DNA of 56,869 nucleotides from Tepidimonas thermarum. GTDB lineage: Bacteria > Pseudomonadota > Gammaproteobacteria > Burkholderiales > Burkholderiaceae_C. A program made the translations under genes and the position numbers. The stretch is from positions 1 through 56,869 of the forward strand of contig NZ_VJOL01000010.1 of NCBI RefSeq assembly GCF_007556705.1. Direction: 5' to 3'. The notes under the pieces were generated by a model. That model did not search any database. It saw only the letters and a list, made by a program, of their open reading frames with translations, and was not told where the DNA came from. Below, one piece after another: positions 1 to 9,229 of the stretch (positions within the stretch are counted from its first letter, which is position 1; every line of letters begins with the position of its first letter).

Positions 1-2
1 TG

Positions 3-158
3 ACCCGGTTTGGCTTTCGGCGCACGTATGAGCTGTGCCTGCTGGCCCTTATGGTCGGCGGGTTGCTCGGCGGACTGGCCGACCGGTACGCGCTGGTGCT
101 GACCGCGCGGCTGGCCGAGGGGTGGGCGGGTGGCGTCTCGGACATGCCCGCATGGTAG
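3..158 (+). CDS. C-terminal end of an unidentified membrane protein (partial)
   Basis: An open frame runs in from the left edge and stops at a TAG at 156-158, giving about 51 residues. It contains one hydrophobic stretch (LCLLALMVGGLLGGLADRYA) after a basic segment, as expected for the last membrane helix of an inner-membrane protein, followed by a short polar tail. Codon use looks like that of the neighbouring genes. The family cannot be named from this fragment. The frame ends 28 bases before pyrF and could share its transcript. Confidence 0.45.
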   Translation, partial: TRFGFRRTYELCLLALMVGGLLGGLADRYALVLTARLAEGWAGGVSDMPAW

Positions 159-186
159 CGACAGCGCACCTCCCTACAATGCCGCC

Positions 187-1026
187 ATGGACTTCATCGA
201 GATGCTGCTTCGCGCCGAGCTCGGCCAGCGCTCGCGCCTGTGCGTGGGACTGGACCCGGAACCGTCTCGGCTGCCCGCGCGCTGGCGGGGTGATGCCGCG
301 CGCCTGTACGACTTCTGTGCGGCCATCGTCGATGCCACGGCGGACCTGGTGTGCGCCTACAAGCCACAGATCGCCTACTTTGCCGCGCACCGGGCCGAGG
401 ACCAGCTCGAGCGCCTGATGGCGCACATCCGCGTCACCGCGCCGCAGGTGCCCATCATCCTGGACGCCAAGCGCGGCGACATCGGCAGCACGGCCGAGCA
501 GTACGCCAAGGAGGCCTTTGAGCGCTACGGGGCCGACGCGGTCACGTTGTCGCCGTTCATGGGCTTTGATTCGGTCGAACCCTACCTGCGCTACCCGGGC
601 AAAGGGGTGTTTCTGCTGTGCCGCACCAGCAACCCCGGCGGCGATGACTTGCAGGCGCGCCGGCTGGCCGACGTGCCCGGGCAGCCGCTGCTGTACGAGC
701 ACATCGCCGCGTTGGCGCAAGGGCCCTGGAACCGCAACGGCCAAATGGGGCTGGTGGTGGGCGCCACCTACCCGCAGGAAATCGAGCGCGTGCGCGAACT
801 CGCCCCCACGGTGCCGCTGCTCATCCCCGGCGTCGGCGCCCAGGGCGGCGACGCCGCCACCGTGGTGCGCGCCGGCTGGCGCGGCGATGCCGATGGCCGC
901 ACCAGCGGGCCGGTGGTGGTCAATTCCTCCCGCGCCATCCTCTACGCCAGCAGCGGGGACGACTTTGCGGCCGCCGCGCGCGCCGAAGCCGAACGCACGC
1001 GGGCAGCGTTGTGGCCGCAGGGGTAG
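187..1026 (+). CDS. pyrF: Orotidine 5'-phosphate decarboxylase (type 2)
   Basis: Converts OMP to UMP, the last step of de novo pyrimidine synthesis, in the cytoplasm. The 279-residue product has the family hallmarks: an N-terminal CVGLDPEP segment and the catalytic DAKRGD motif with Asp93, Lys95 and Asp98. A phosphate-binding segment (PGVGAQGGD) lies towards the C-terminus. Length and motifs fit the type 2 subfamily common in Burkholderiales. The frame is open upstream to a GTG at 130, but homology begins at the ATG at 187. No Shine-Dalgarno lies before this ATG; a TACAAT at 175-180 is placed so that the mRNA would be nearly leaderless. The downstream gene is convergent. Confidence 0.96.
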   Translation: MDFIEMLLRAELGQRSRLCVGLDPEPSRLPARWRGDAARLYDFCAAIVDATADLVCAYKPQIAYFAAHRAEDQLERLMAHIRVTAPQVPIILDAKRGDIGSTAEQYAKEAFERYGADAVTLSPFMGFDSVEPYLRYPGKGVFLLCRTSNPGGDDLQARRLADVPGQPLLYEHIAALAQGPWNRNGQMGLVVGATYPQEIERVRELAPTVPLLIPGVGAQGGDAATVVRAGWRGDADGRTSGPVVVNSSRAILYASSGDDFAAAARAEAERTRAALWPQG

Positions 1027-1075
1027 GGTGGCGTGGGCCTTGCCCCATGGCCGGGCAGCGCCCCAGGAAGGTTGT

Positions 1076-1759
1076 TCAGTCCGTTTCGAAGCGGATGCGC
1101 GTGCCGGCCAGTGCGATCACGTCGCCGGGCTGCAGCGCCTGCCCCTCGGCCGGCAGCGGGTGGTCATTGACCGTCACCGCCCCCGCACCCGCGACGCGCG
1201 CCAACCGGTAACCGTCCGCGGTGCGCTCGACGCTGGCCACCGCGACGCCCGGGCGGCCGATGGTGGTGGCGGCTTTGGTCAACACGAGCATGCGGCTGGC
1301 CGCCGGGCCATCGAGCACGCGCAGCCGCGCCGTGGCCACGCCCGACGGGGCGGGCGACGGGGCAGGCGACGGGGCAGGCGGCGGTGCAGGCGGCGGTGCA
1401 GGGGGCTGTGGCCCGCCTGCCGGAGGCGCTGCTGACATGGTGGTGCTGGCCACGGCCGGGGCTGCCGCATCCTCCACCACCACCCGCAACTGGTAGCGCG
1501 CGATCTCGATCAGGTCGTCCGGCCCCACCGGTGCCGACACCACGGCGCGGCCGTTGACGTAGGTGCCGTTGGTGCTGTTGAGGTCGAGCACCTGCACCCC
1601 GCCGTCGGGCGCCAGCACGAAGACCGCGTGCTCGCCGCTGACCGCCAGGTGTTCCATCACGATGTCGTTGTACGGACGTCGGCCCACCGTGGTGCGCGGT
1701 TGGGTCAGCGGCACGCGTTGCAGCTCGCGCCCGTCGCAGGCAATGATCAGCGTGGGCAT
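1076..1759 (-). CDS. FHA-domain protein with two FHA-like modules
   Basis: A 227-residue protein likely to bind phosphothreonine peptides. The first FHA domain (about residues 1-95) shows the canonical GR...S..H...N/NGT signature: TTVGRRPYND, SGEHAVF and NSTNGTYVNG. A Pro/Ala/Ser linker (about 115-145) follows, encoded by 12-bp tandem repeats. The second module (about 145-227) has a GR and a late hydrophobic strand but lacks a clear S..H motif, so it may be structural. Its start overlaps the end of the upstream PP2C phosphatase gene by 13 bases, implying translational coupling and a shared phospho-Ser/Thr signalling role. No kinase gene is visible here. Confidence 0.88.
   Translation of the reverse strand: MPTLIIACDGRELQRVPLTQPRTTVGRRPYNDIVMEHLAVSGEHAVFVLAPDGGVQVLDLNSTNGTYVNGRAVVSAPVGPDDLIEIARYQLRVVVEDAAAPAVASTTMSAAPPAGGPQPPAPPPAPPPAPSPAPSPAPSGVATARLRVLDGPAASRMLVLTKAATTIGRPGVAVASVERTADGYRLARVAGAGAVTVNDHPLPAEGQALQPGDVIALAGTRIRFETD
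1344..1403. repeat. Five 12-bp tandem repeats in the FHA-protein linker
   Basis: Five consecutive 12-bp units: three of the type GACGGGGC(A/G)GGC, then two of the type GGCGGTGCAGG(C/G). On the minus strand they encode the Pro-Ala-Pro-Ser and Pro-Ala-Pro-Pro linker between the two FHA modules. Because 12 is a multiple of 3, unit gain or loss changes linker length without a frameshift. Confidence 0.8.
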
Positions 1760-2508
1760 GCGTCATCCTCTGGTGGGACAGCGGGCACGCAATGGATCAG
1801 CACCACCGCGATGTTGTCGTGCCCGCCCGCGGCGTTGGCGGCGTCGATGAGCGCCTGCACCGTCTGCGCCGGTGGCCCCGCGCGGCATAGGATGCGGGTG
1901 ATTTCCGCGTCCGTCAGGCCGTCGTGCAGCCCGTCGGAGCACAGCAGGTAGGTGTCCCCCGGTGCGATGACGTGCTCGGTCAGCGTGATGTCCACCCAGG
2001 GCGCAACGCCCACCGCCCGGGTGACCAGGTTGCGGTGCTGGGCGGCGCGCGCCGCCGCCGCGCTCAACACGCCCGCGTCCACCTGCTCCTGCACCAGCGT
2101 GTGGTCGCGCGTAAGGCCGACCAGTTGCCCCTGGCGCAACCGGTACAGGCGCGAGTCGCCCACGTGCCCCACGGCCAGGCGGGCGCCGTCGATCAGCACC
2201 GCGACGACGGTCGTGGCCATGCCCCGGTAGGCGGGGTAGTGCCGCGCGTGGTCGTAGACGGTCTGGTTGGCCGCTTCGATGGCGCGCCGCAGCCGCTCGC
2301 CCAGCGCCGCGCCGGCCGGCCCGTCGTCGGCACGCAGCGAGGTCTGCACCGCCTCGCAGCACAGCCGGCTGGCCACCTCGCCCGCCTGGTAGCCGCCCAT
2401 GCCGTCGGCCAGCACGGCCAGGCCGAGCTCGGCGTCGGTGAGCACGGCGTCTTCGTTGTTGGGGCGCAGCCGCCCCGTGTCGGTGGCCGCGGTGAACAGC
2501 AATCGCAT
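1747..2508 (-). CDS. PP2C-family serine/threonine protein phosphatase
   Basis: A 253-residue metal-dependent phosphatase. The PP2C motifs occur in order: NEDAVL near the N-terminus, LADGMGGYQAGEVAS (metal-binding Asp), VGHVGDSRLYRL in the middle, CSDGLHDGLTD, and GGHDNIAVVLI near the C-terminus. It should remove phosphate from Ser/Thr on cytoplasmic proteins, like the stand-alone PrpC/Stp type. The open frame extends upstream, but homology starts at MRLLFTAATDTG, so the ATG ending at 2508 is chosen. It overlaps the FHA gene by 13 bases, forming a two-gene phospho-signalling unit. The partner kinase must lie outside this window. Confidence 0.92.
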   Translation of the reverse strand: MRLLFTAATDTGRLRPNNEDAVLTDAELGLAVLADGMGGYQAGEVASRLCCEAVQTSLRADDGPAGAALGERLRRAIEAANQTVYDHARHYPAYRGMATTVVAVLIDGARLAVGHVGDSRLYRLRQGQLVGLTRDHTLVQEQVDAGVLSAAAARAAQHRNLVTRAVGVAPWVDITLTEHVIAPGDTYLLCSDGLHDGLTDAEITRILCRAGPPAQTVQALIDAANAAGGHDNIAVVLIHCVPAVPPEDDACPR

Positions 2509-2565
2509 GGCGTGGCGGTGGGCAACAAGCCCACGCAGTGTAGCGCCCCGCGGCCCGCCAAACGA

Positions 2566-2591
2566 CACGGCCCCGCCGTGGCGGGGCCGTG
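2566..2591 (-). terminator. Hairpin downstream of sucCD
   Basis: A perfect 12-bp inverted repeat (CACGGCCCCGCC / GGCGGGGCCGTG) with a 2-nt loop, 23 bases past the sucD stop. On the minus strand it is followed by TCGTTTGG, a weak T run, so it is a plausible but not classical Rho-independent terminator for sucCD. Confidence 0.6.
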
Positions 2592-2614
2592 CTGATGTCA
2601 CGTTGCGCGGGGCG

Positions 2615-3508
2615 TCAGAGCAGGCTCTTGAGCAGCTTGCCCATCTCGGAGGGGTTGCGCGTGACCTTGAAGCCGCACTCCTCCATGATGGCGAGCTTGG
2701 CCTCGGCGGTGTCGGCGCCGCCGGAGATCAGCGCGCCGGCGTGGCCCATGCGCTTGCCGGGGGGCGCGGTGACGCCGGCGATGAAGCCGACCACCGGTTT
2801 TTTCATGTGCTCTTTGCACCAGCGCGCGGCCTCGGCCTCGTCCGGGCCGCCGATTTCGCCGATCATGATCACGGCGTCGGTGTCCGGGTCGTCGTTGAAC
2901 ATCTTCATCACGTCGATGTGCTTGAGGCCGTTGATCGGGTCGCCGCCGATGCCAACCGCCGAGGACTGGCCCAGCCCCAGCTCGGTGAGCTGCGCCACGG
3001 CCTCGTAGGTCAGGGTGCCGGAGCGCGAGACCACGCCGATGCGGCCCTTGCGGTGGATGTGGCCGGGCATGATGCCAATCTTGATTTCATCCGGCGTGAT
3101 CAGGCCGGGGCAGTTGGGGCCCAGCAGCAGGGTCTTCTTGCCGCCGGCCGCCTCCTTGGCCTTCATCTTGTTGCGCACCATCAGCATGTCGCGCACGGGG
3201 ATGCCTTCGGTGATGCAGACCACCAGGTCCAGGTCGGCTTCCACCGCCTCCCAGATGGCGTCGGCGGCACCGGCCGGCGGCACGTAGATGACGCTGACGG
3301 TGGCGCCGGTTTCGGCCGCGGCTTCCTTGACCGAGGCGTAGATGGGGATGTCAAAAATTTTCTCGCCGGCCTTTTTGGGGTTGACGCCCGCAACGAAGCA
3401 GTGCTTGCCGTTGGCGTATTCCTGGCACTTTTCGGTGTGGAACTGGCCCGTCTTGCCGGTGATGCCCTGGGTGATGACCTTGGTGTCTTTGTTGATCAGG
3501 ATGGACAT
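2615..3508 (-). CDS. sucD: Succinyl-CoA ligase (ADP-forming), alpha subunit
   Basis: Alpha subunit of the TCA-cycle enzyme that converts succinyl-CoA to succinate with ATP formation. The 297-residue product shows the CoA-binding Rossmann segment ([15 protein letters not shown]), the [20 protein letters not shown] region and the active-site phosphohistidine region [12 protein letters not shown]. Length matches the family. It lies 27 bases downstream of sucC on the same strand, the usual two-gene operon. A GC hairpin follows the stop. Confidence 0.97.
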   Translation of the reverse strand: MSILINKDTKVITQGITGKTGQFHTEKCQEYANGKHCFVAGVNPKKAGEKIFDIPIYASVKEAAAETGATVSVIYVPPAGAADAIWEAVEADLDLVVCITEGIPVRDMLMVRNKMKAKEAAGGKKTLLLGPNCPGLITPDEIKIGIMPGHIHRKGRIGVVSRSGTLTYEAVAQLTELGLGQSSAVGIGGDPINGLKHIDVMKMFNDDPDTDAVIMIGEIGGPDEAEAARWCKEHMKKPVVGFIAGVTAPPGKRMGHAGALISGGADTAEAKLAIMEECGFKVTRNPSEMGKLLKSLL

Positions 3509-3535
3509 GGTGCGGTTTCCTCTCGGCGCAACGGA

Positions 3536-4702
<1,167 letters not shown>

Positions 4703-4957
4703 GTGGTTCCTGTCTGAAGTGGCGTCTGACGGGAGGTCCGCCCGGCGGCAGACGCAACGGCCAAGCCGCCGCTGCCGCCGCGTGCACGAGTGCGCAGCGC
4801 CCCACGACAGGGCGCCGCGGCTGGCGGGCCAGCGCGGGACAGCGCGAACTGTATCATGGTGCGTCGCACAAACCTTGTGCAAAGCTGACGGACGCCGCGG
4901 CGGCGGTGTCCACATTGTGACGTTGTCAATGGGGTATAACCCCCACGGAGTATCGCC

Positions 4958-5878
4958 ATGGCCCAGGTTTTCATCGACGGCGAAGCCGGCACCACCGGAT
5001 TGCAAATCCGCGAACGCTTGGCCGGGCTGGATGGGGTGTCGCTGCTGTCGATCGACCCCGCGCGCCGCAAGGACCCGCTGGCCAAACGCGCCCTCATGGC
5101 GCAGGCCGACCTGGTCATCCTGTGCCTGCACGACGACGCGGCGCGCGAGTCGGTGGCCATGATCGAGTCGCTGCGCGCCGACACCGGGCGCGCACCGCGC
5201 ATCATCGACGCCTCCACCGCGCACCGCGTGGCGCCGGGTTGGGTCTATGGCTTTGCCGAACTGGCGCCCGGCCAGGCCGAGGCCATCCGCAGCGCCGAGC
5301 GCGTCGCCAACCCCGGCTGCTACGCCACCGGCGCGATCGCGCTGATTCGCCCGCTGGTCGATGCGGGGTTGATCCCGCCCGACCACCCGCTGTGCCTGCC
5401 CAGCGTCAGCGGCTACACCGGGGGCGGGCGCACCATGATCGAGGCGTACGAATCCGGTCGCGCCCCCGCCTTCGAGCTGTATGCCCTGGGGCTGGAGCAC
5501 AAGCACCTGCCGGAAATCATGGCCTACACGGGGCTGCGTCGGCGCCCGCTGTTCGTGCCGTCGGTGGGCAACTTCCCGCAGGGCATGCTGGTGCAGCTGC
5601 CGCTGCACCTGGACACGCTGCCCGGGCAGGTGCGCACTGCCGACCTGCACGAGGCGCTGGCCGCCCACTACGCCGGCAGTGCCTGGGTGTCGGTGGCGCC
5701 GCCCACCGCCGACGGCAAGCTCGACGCCGTGGCCCTGGCCGGCAGCGACCGGCTGGAGCTGCGCGTGTACGGCAACGAGCAGCACCGCCACGCCGTGCTC
5801 GTGGCCCGGCTGGACAACCTGGGCAAGGGCGCCAGCGGCGCCGCGGTGCAAAATCTCCGCTTGATGCTGGGGCTGTAA
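4958..5878 (+). CDS. argC: N-acetyl-gamma-glutamyl-phosphate reductase (type 2)
   Basis: Reduces N-acetyl-glutamyl-phosphate to the semialdehyde with NADPH in arginine biosynthesis. The 306-residue protein starts [20 protein letters not shown], with the nucleotide-binding GxxGxxG region, and has the catalytic Cys121 in [18 protein letters not shown] segment and the C-terminal [10 protein letters not shown] motif follow. Its length is typical of the shorter type 2 enzymes. It is preceded by a GGAG ribosome-binding site and a TATAAC at 4935-4940. A degraded copy of its last 24 codons occurs at 11265-11339. Confidence 0.94.
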   Translation: MAQVFIDGEAGTTGLQIRERLAGLDGVSLLSIDPARRKDPLAKRALMAQADLVILCLHDDAARESVAMIESLRADTGRAPRIIDASTAHRVAPGWVYGFAELAPGQAEAIRSAERVANPGCYATGAIALIRPLVDAGLIPPDHPLCLPSVSGYTGGGRTMIEAYESGRAPAFELYALGLEHKHLPEIMAYTGLRRRPLFVPSVGNFPQGMLVQLPLHLDTLPGQVRTADLHEALAAHYAGSAWVSVAPPTADGKLDAVALAGSDRLELRVYGNEQHRHAVLVARLDNLGKGASGAAVQNLRLMLGL

Positions 5879-5892
5879 GGGCCGCCGTGGCG

Positions 5893-6843
5893 TTAGCCTG
5901 CGGCCGGGTCCTGGTGGCGCCAAAAGTACTGGCGCGCCAGTGCGTCGTGGAGCGCCGCCAGGTCGCGCTGGATGCCGTCCATGCGCGCGTGCAGGCCGCT
6001 TAGCGCCGCCTCGTCGCGCTCCAGCGCGCGCAGCCGGCGCCACAGCGTGCGCGCCACCGCCAGCGGTCCGTGGAAGTCCGGCAGCTGTGCCAGCCCGGTC
6101 TCGAGCTCGCCCAGGCAATGCGCCACCGCGCGCGGAAAGCGCGTGTCCAACGTCAAGTAGCCAAGCACCGCCTCCGGCTGGACCCGCACGCCGACATGCT
6201 GGCGGTACATCTGCAGCGCCGAGAGCGCGTGCAGCGTGCACAGCCACAGGCGCTCGCGGGCGATTTGGGCGCCGGCCGGGTCATCCGGCAGCCGCACCGC
6301 CGAGTTGACGTCCAGGATGCGCGTGGTCATGTCGGCGCGCTCCAGGTGGTGCCCCAGCGCGATGAACTGCCATGCCAGGTCGCGGCTCATCGAGCCCTCC
6401 AGCAGCCCGACCACCGACTGTTGGCGCTCGACCACACCGTTGAGCAGCTCCCAGCGCGCGCGGCGCCCGTCGCAGGCTGCCGACGCCTGCGCGCGCACCA
6501 ACAGGTGCAGCGCGTTGATGCGCTCCCAGATTTCCATCGGCAGCACCTCGCGGAAGGTGCGGGCGTTCTCGCGCGCACGCTGCACGCTGGCCACGATCGA
6601 GCTGGGGTTGTGTTCGTCGGCGATGAGGAAGTGCATGATGGCGTCCTCCTCGGCCGTGTCGCGGTGCGCGGCGTAGCGTTCGTCCAGCCCGGCGGCTTTG
6701 AGCAGCACGTCCCAGCCAAATGCGGCGCCGCGCGGCAGGTCCAGCAGCATCTGTGTGACGCTGTTGATGAAGCGGGCGGTGTTTTCGGCGCGCTCCAGGT
6801 AGCGCGCCATCCAATAGAGGTTTTCTGCGACGCGGGACAGCAT
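5893..6843 (-). CDS. Alpha-E domain protein (DUF403), Anbu-cluster partner
   Basis: A 316-residue all-helical protein opening [24 protein letters not shown], the signature start of the alpha-E (DUF403) family. Further family segments are [22 protein letters not shown] in the middle and [10 protein letters not shown] later. The molecular function is unknown, but the family almost always lies beside a circularly permuted ATP-grasp protein, as here with a 16-bp gap. It is also frequently encoded with an Anbu peptidase, as here. It converges on argC with only 14 bases between the stops, so the two genes may share termination signals. Confidence 0.92.
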   Translation of the reverse strand: MLSRVAENLYWMARYLERAENTARFINSVTQMLLDLPRGAAFGWDVLLKAAGLDERYAAHRDTAEEDAIMHFLIADEHNPSSIVASVQRARENARTFREVLPMEIWERINALHLLVRAQASAACDGRRARWELLNGVVERQQSVVGLLEGSMSRDLAWQFIALGHHLERADMTTRILDVNSAVRLPDDPAGAQIARERLWLCTLHALSALQMYRQHVGVRVQPEAVLGYLTLDTRFPRAVAHCLGELETGLAQLPDFHGPLAVARTLWRRLRALERDEAALSGLHARMDGIQRDLAALHDALARQYFWRHQDPAAG

Positions 6844-6859
6844 GGGATGCTCCTTGGGG

Positions 6860-8308
6860 TCAGGCCCCGGTGTCGACGATCCAGGTATCCTTGGCCCCGC
6901 CGCCCTGCGACGAGTTGACCACCAGCGAGCCGGCCTGCAGCGCCACGCGTGTCAGCCCGCCAGTGGTGACGTGCAGCTCACGGGCCTGTAGCACGAATGG
7001 GCGCAGGTCCACGTGGCGCGGCTCCAGGTGGTCGTCGATCCAGGTCGGCGCGGTCGACAGCGTCAGCGTTGGCTGCGCCATGTAGTTGCGCGGGTTGGCG
7101 CGGATCAGCTCCGCGAAGCGCGCGCGCTCGGCCGCACTGGCGCGCGGGCCGATCAGCATGCCGTAGCCGCCGGACTCGTTGGCGGGCTTGACCACCAGGT
7201 CGTCCAGGTGCGCCAACACGTATGCGCACTGCTGTGGGTCCATGCACAACCAGCTCGGCACGTTGGGCAGGATCGGCTCCTCGCCGAGGTAGTAGCGGAT
7301 GATGTGCGGCACGTACGCATAGACCACCTTGTCGTCGGCCACGCCGGCACCCGGCGCGTTGGCGATGGCGACGTTGCCGGCGCGCCAGGCGCGCATCAAA
7401 CCGGGGACGCCAAGCACCGAATCGGGGCGGAACACCTCCGGGTCGAGGAAGTCGTCGTCGATGCGGCGGTAGATCACGTCCACCCGGCGCAGCCCGGCCA
7501 CCGTCTTCATGTAGACGCAGTCGTCGGCCTGCACCGACAGGTCGCTGCCCTCCACCAGCACCGCGCCCATCTTTTGCGCCAGGTAGGAGTGCTCGAAGTA
7601 GGCCGAGTTGTAGATGCCGGGCGTCAGCACCGCGATCACCGGCCGCTCGCCTTGGCGCGGCGACAGCGCCGCCAGTGTCTCATGCAGCCGTTCGGGGTAG
7701 TCGTCCACCGGCAGGATGTCGCTGGCGCGGAACAGCTCCGGGAACAGTCGCTTCATGAGCTGGCGGTTCTCGAGCATGTAGGACACGCCGGAGGGCACAC
7801 GCAGGTTGTCCTCCAGCACGTAGACGGTGCCGTCGCGGTCGCGCACCAGATCGGTGCCACAGATGTGCGCCCACACCCCAAAAGGGGGCGAAAACCCCCG
7901 GCAGGCAGCGCGGAAGTTTTTCGAGCTGGCGAGCACCTCGGCCGGGAACACGCCGTCGCGCACCACCCGCTGGGCGTTGTAGAGGTCGTCGATGAACAGG
8001 TTGAGCGCGCGCAGCCGCTGCCGCAAACCGTTTTCGATGCGGCGCCATTCGCCCAGTGCCAGCACGCGTGGCACGATGTCGAAGGGCCAGGCGCGGTCGA
8101 TGTTGCCGGCGTCGCTGTAGACCGTGAAGGTGATACCGGCGGCCATAATGGCCGCATCCACCGCCTGCCGCCGTGCTGCCAGCTCCGCTGGCGGCAGCCG
8201 TCCCAGATGTTCCAGCAGGGCGCGCGCCGCAGCCCGCGGTTGCCCGTCCGGGCCGATCAGCTCGTCATAGAATCCCGCCCCTTGATAGGGGTGCCACAGC
8301 TCATTCAT
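6860..8308 (-). CDS. Circularly permuted ATP-grasp type 2 protein (DUF404/DUF407)
   Basis: A 482-residue protein of the permuted ATP-grasp family, predicted to form an amide or ester bond using ATP on an unknown substrate. Recognisable segments are FRAACRGFSPPFGVWAHICG, YVLEDNLRVPSGVSYMLENR, ANESGGYGMLIGP (nucleotide binding) and the terminal GGGAKDTWIVDTG. It is the first gene of a two-gene minus-strand unit with the alpha-E gene. It is divergent from the Anbu peptidase gene across a 64-bp gap that must contain both promoters. The co-occurrence suggests a peptide-modifying and proteolytic pathway. Confidence 0.92.
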   Translation of the reverse strand: MNELWHPYQGAGFYDELIGPDGQPRAAARALLEHLGRLPPAELAARRQAVDAAIMAAGITFTVYSDAGNIDRAWPFDIVPRVLALGEWRRIENGLRQRLRALNLFIDDLYNAQRVVRDGVFPAEVLASSKNFRAACRGFSPPFGVWAHICGTDLVRDRDGTVYVLEDNLRVPSGVSYMLENRQLMKRLFPELFRASDILPVDDYPERLHETLAALSPRQGERPVIAVLTPGIYNSAYFEHSYLAQKMGAVLVEGSDLSVQADDCVYMKTVAGLRRVDVIYRRIDDDFLDPEVFRPDSVLGVPGLMRAWRAGNVAIANAPGAGVADDKVVYAYVPHIIRYYLGEEPILPNVPSWLCMDPQQCAYVLAHLDDLVVKPANESGGYGMLIGPRASAAERARFAELIRANPRNYMAQPTLTLSTAPTWIDDHLEPRHVDLRPFVLQARELHVTTGGLTRVALQAGSLVVNSSQGGGAKDTWIVDTGA

Positions 8309-8372
8309 GGTTCACCTCGTGGCCCGATCTTTGCAAGGACCGTGCCCGACCTATCCCGATCGAAAGGCAACG

Positions 8373-9119
8373 ATGACCTACTGCGTGGGCATGCTCATGG
8401 ACGCCGGCCTGGTGTTCCTGTCCGACACCCGCACCAACGCCGGCGTCGACCAGATCAACACCTTTCGCAAGATGGTGGTGTTCGATCACCCTGGCGAGCG
8501 CGTGATGGTGCTGCTGTCGGCCGGCAACCTGGCGGTGACGCAGGCGGTGGTGACGCTGCTGAGCGAGCGCATGGCGCAAGACGGCGACAGCTTGCTGCGC
8601 GCGCCCAACCTGTTCGAGGCGGCGCGCCACGTCGGCGATTGCGTGCGCGAGGTGCACCGGCGCGATGCCGAGGCGCTGCGCGCCTTCGGCATCGACTTCA
8701 ACGTCAGCCTGATCTTTGGTGGCCAAATCGCCGGAGAGCCACCACGGCTGTTCAACGTGTACGCCGCCGGCAACTTCGTCGAGGCCACGCCCGATACGCC
8801 GTACTTCCAGATTGGCGAGTCCAAGTACGGCAAGCCGATCATCGACCGCATCTTTCGCCACCACACGCCGCTGGAGGAGGCGGCCAAGTGCGCGCTGATC
8901 TCGATGGACTCGACGCTGAAATCCAACCTGTCGGTGGGCATGCCGCTGGACCTGGCGATCTTGCCGCGCGACGAGTTGCGGCTGGCCTGCCATCACCGCA
9001 TCGAAGTTGATGACCCGTACTTCCAGCGCCTGCGTCTCGCCTGGAGCGAGCGCATTCAGCAGGCCTTCAACGCGCTGCCTGGTCTGAACCAAGCCGACTG
9101 GTGCGACCGGCGTGGCTGA
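8373..9119 (+). CDS. Anbu-type proteasome-like peptidase
   Basis: A 248-residue member of the Anbu/BPH branch of the HslV-20S proteasome family. After Met removal Thr2 becomes the N-terminal nucleophile (start MTYCVGMLMDAGLVF). The supporting Asp (SDTRTNAG) and the Lys in TFRKM match the conserved Thr1/Asp17/Lys33 set. ATG 8373 is chosen because it puts the catalytic Thr directly after Met; the longer frame from 8307 would bury it. Anbu proteins form self-compartmentalising assemblies with no dedicated ATPase known. The divergent ATP-grasp and alpha-E genes are its usual neighbours; the transglutaminase-like gene often found with them is absent here. Confidence 0.93.
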   Translation: MTYCVGMLMDAGLVFLSDTRTNAGVDQINTFRKMVVFDHPGERVMVLLSAGNLAVTQAVVTLLSERMAQDGDSLLRAPNLFEAARHVGDCVREVHRRDAEALRAFGIDFNVSLIFGGQIAGEPPRLFNVYAAGNFVEATPDTPYFQIGESKYGKPIIDRIFRHHTPLEEAAKCALISMDSTLKSNLSVGMPLDLAILPRDELRLACHHRIEVDDPYFQRLRLAWSERIQQAFNALPGLNQADWCDRRG

Positions 9120-9154
9120 GCCGCCCGCCACCGTGCCCGGCCCCACGCCCTACA

Positions 9155-9210
9155 GGTTGGTACGCATCTTGCCGACGTGTGTCGGTTGGTACGCATCTTG
9201 CTGACGTGTG
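9155..9210. repeat. Two 27-bp direct repeats upstream of the chemotaxis receptor gene
   Basis: GGTTGGTACGCATCTTGC plus CGACGTGTG at 9155-9181 recurs at 9184-9210 with one mismatch, a period of 29 bp. The pair lies 20-75 bp before the start codon of the receptor gene at 9230. Near-three-turn helical phasing in a promoter-proximal position suggests tandem regulator binding sites, but a recent slippage duplication is equally possible. Confidence 0.75.
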
Positions 9211-9229
9211 TTAGCAGGAGGTGCCCGAT

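Noticed and set aside
8307-8372. Extended N-terminus for the Anbu peptidase starting at 8307
   Set aside because: It would place residues before the catalytic threonine, abolishing the N-terminal nucleophile, and it overlaps the divergent ATP-grasp start.
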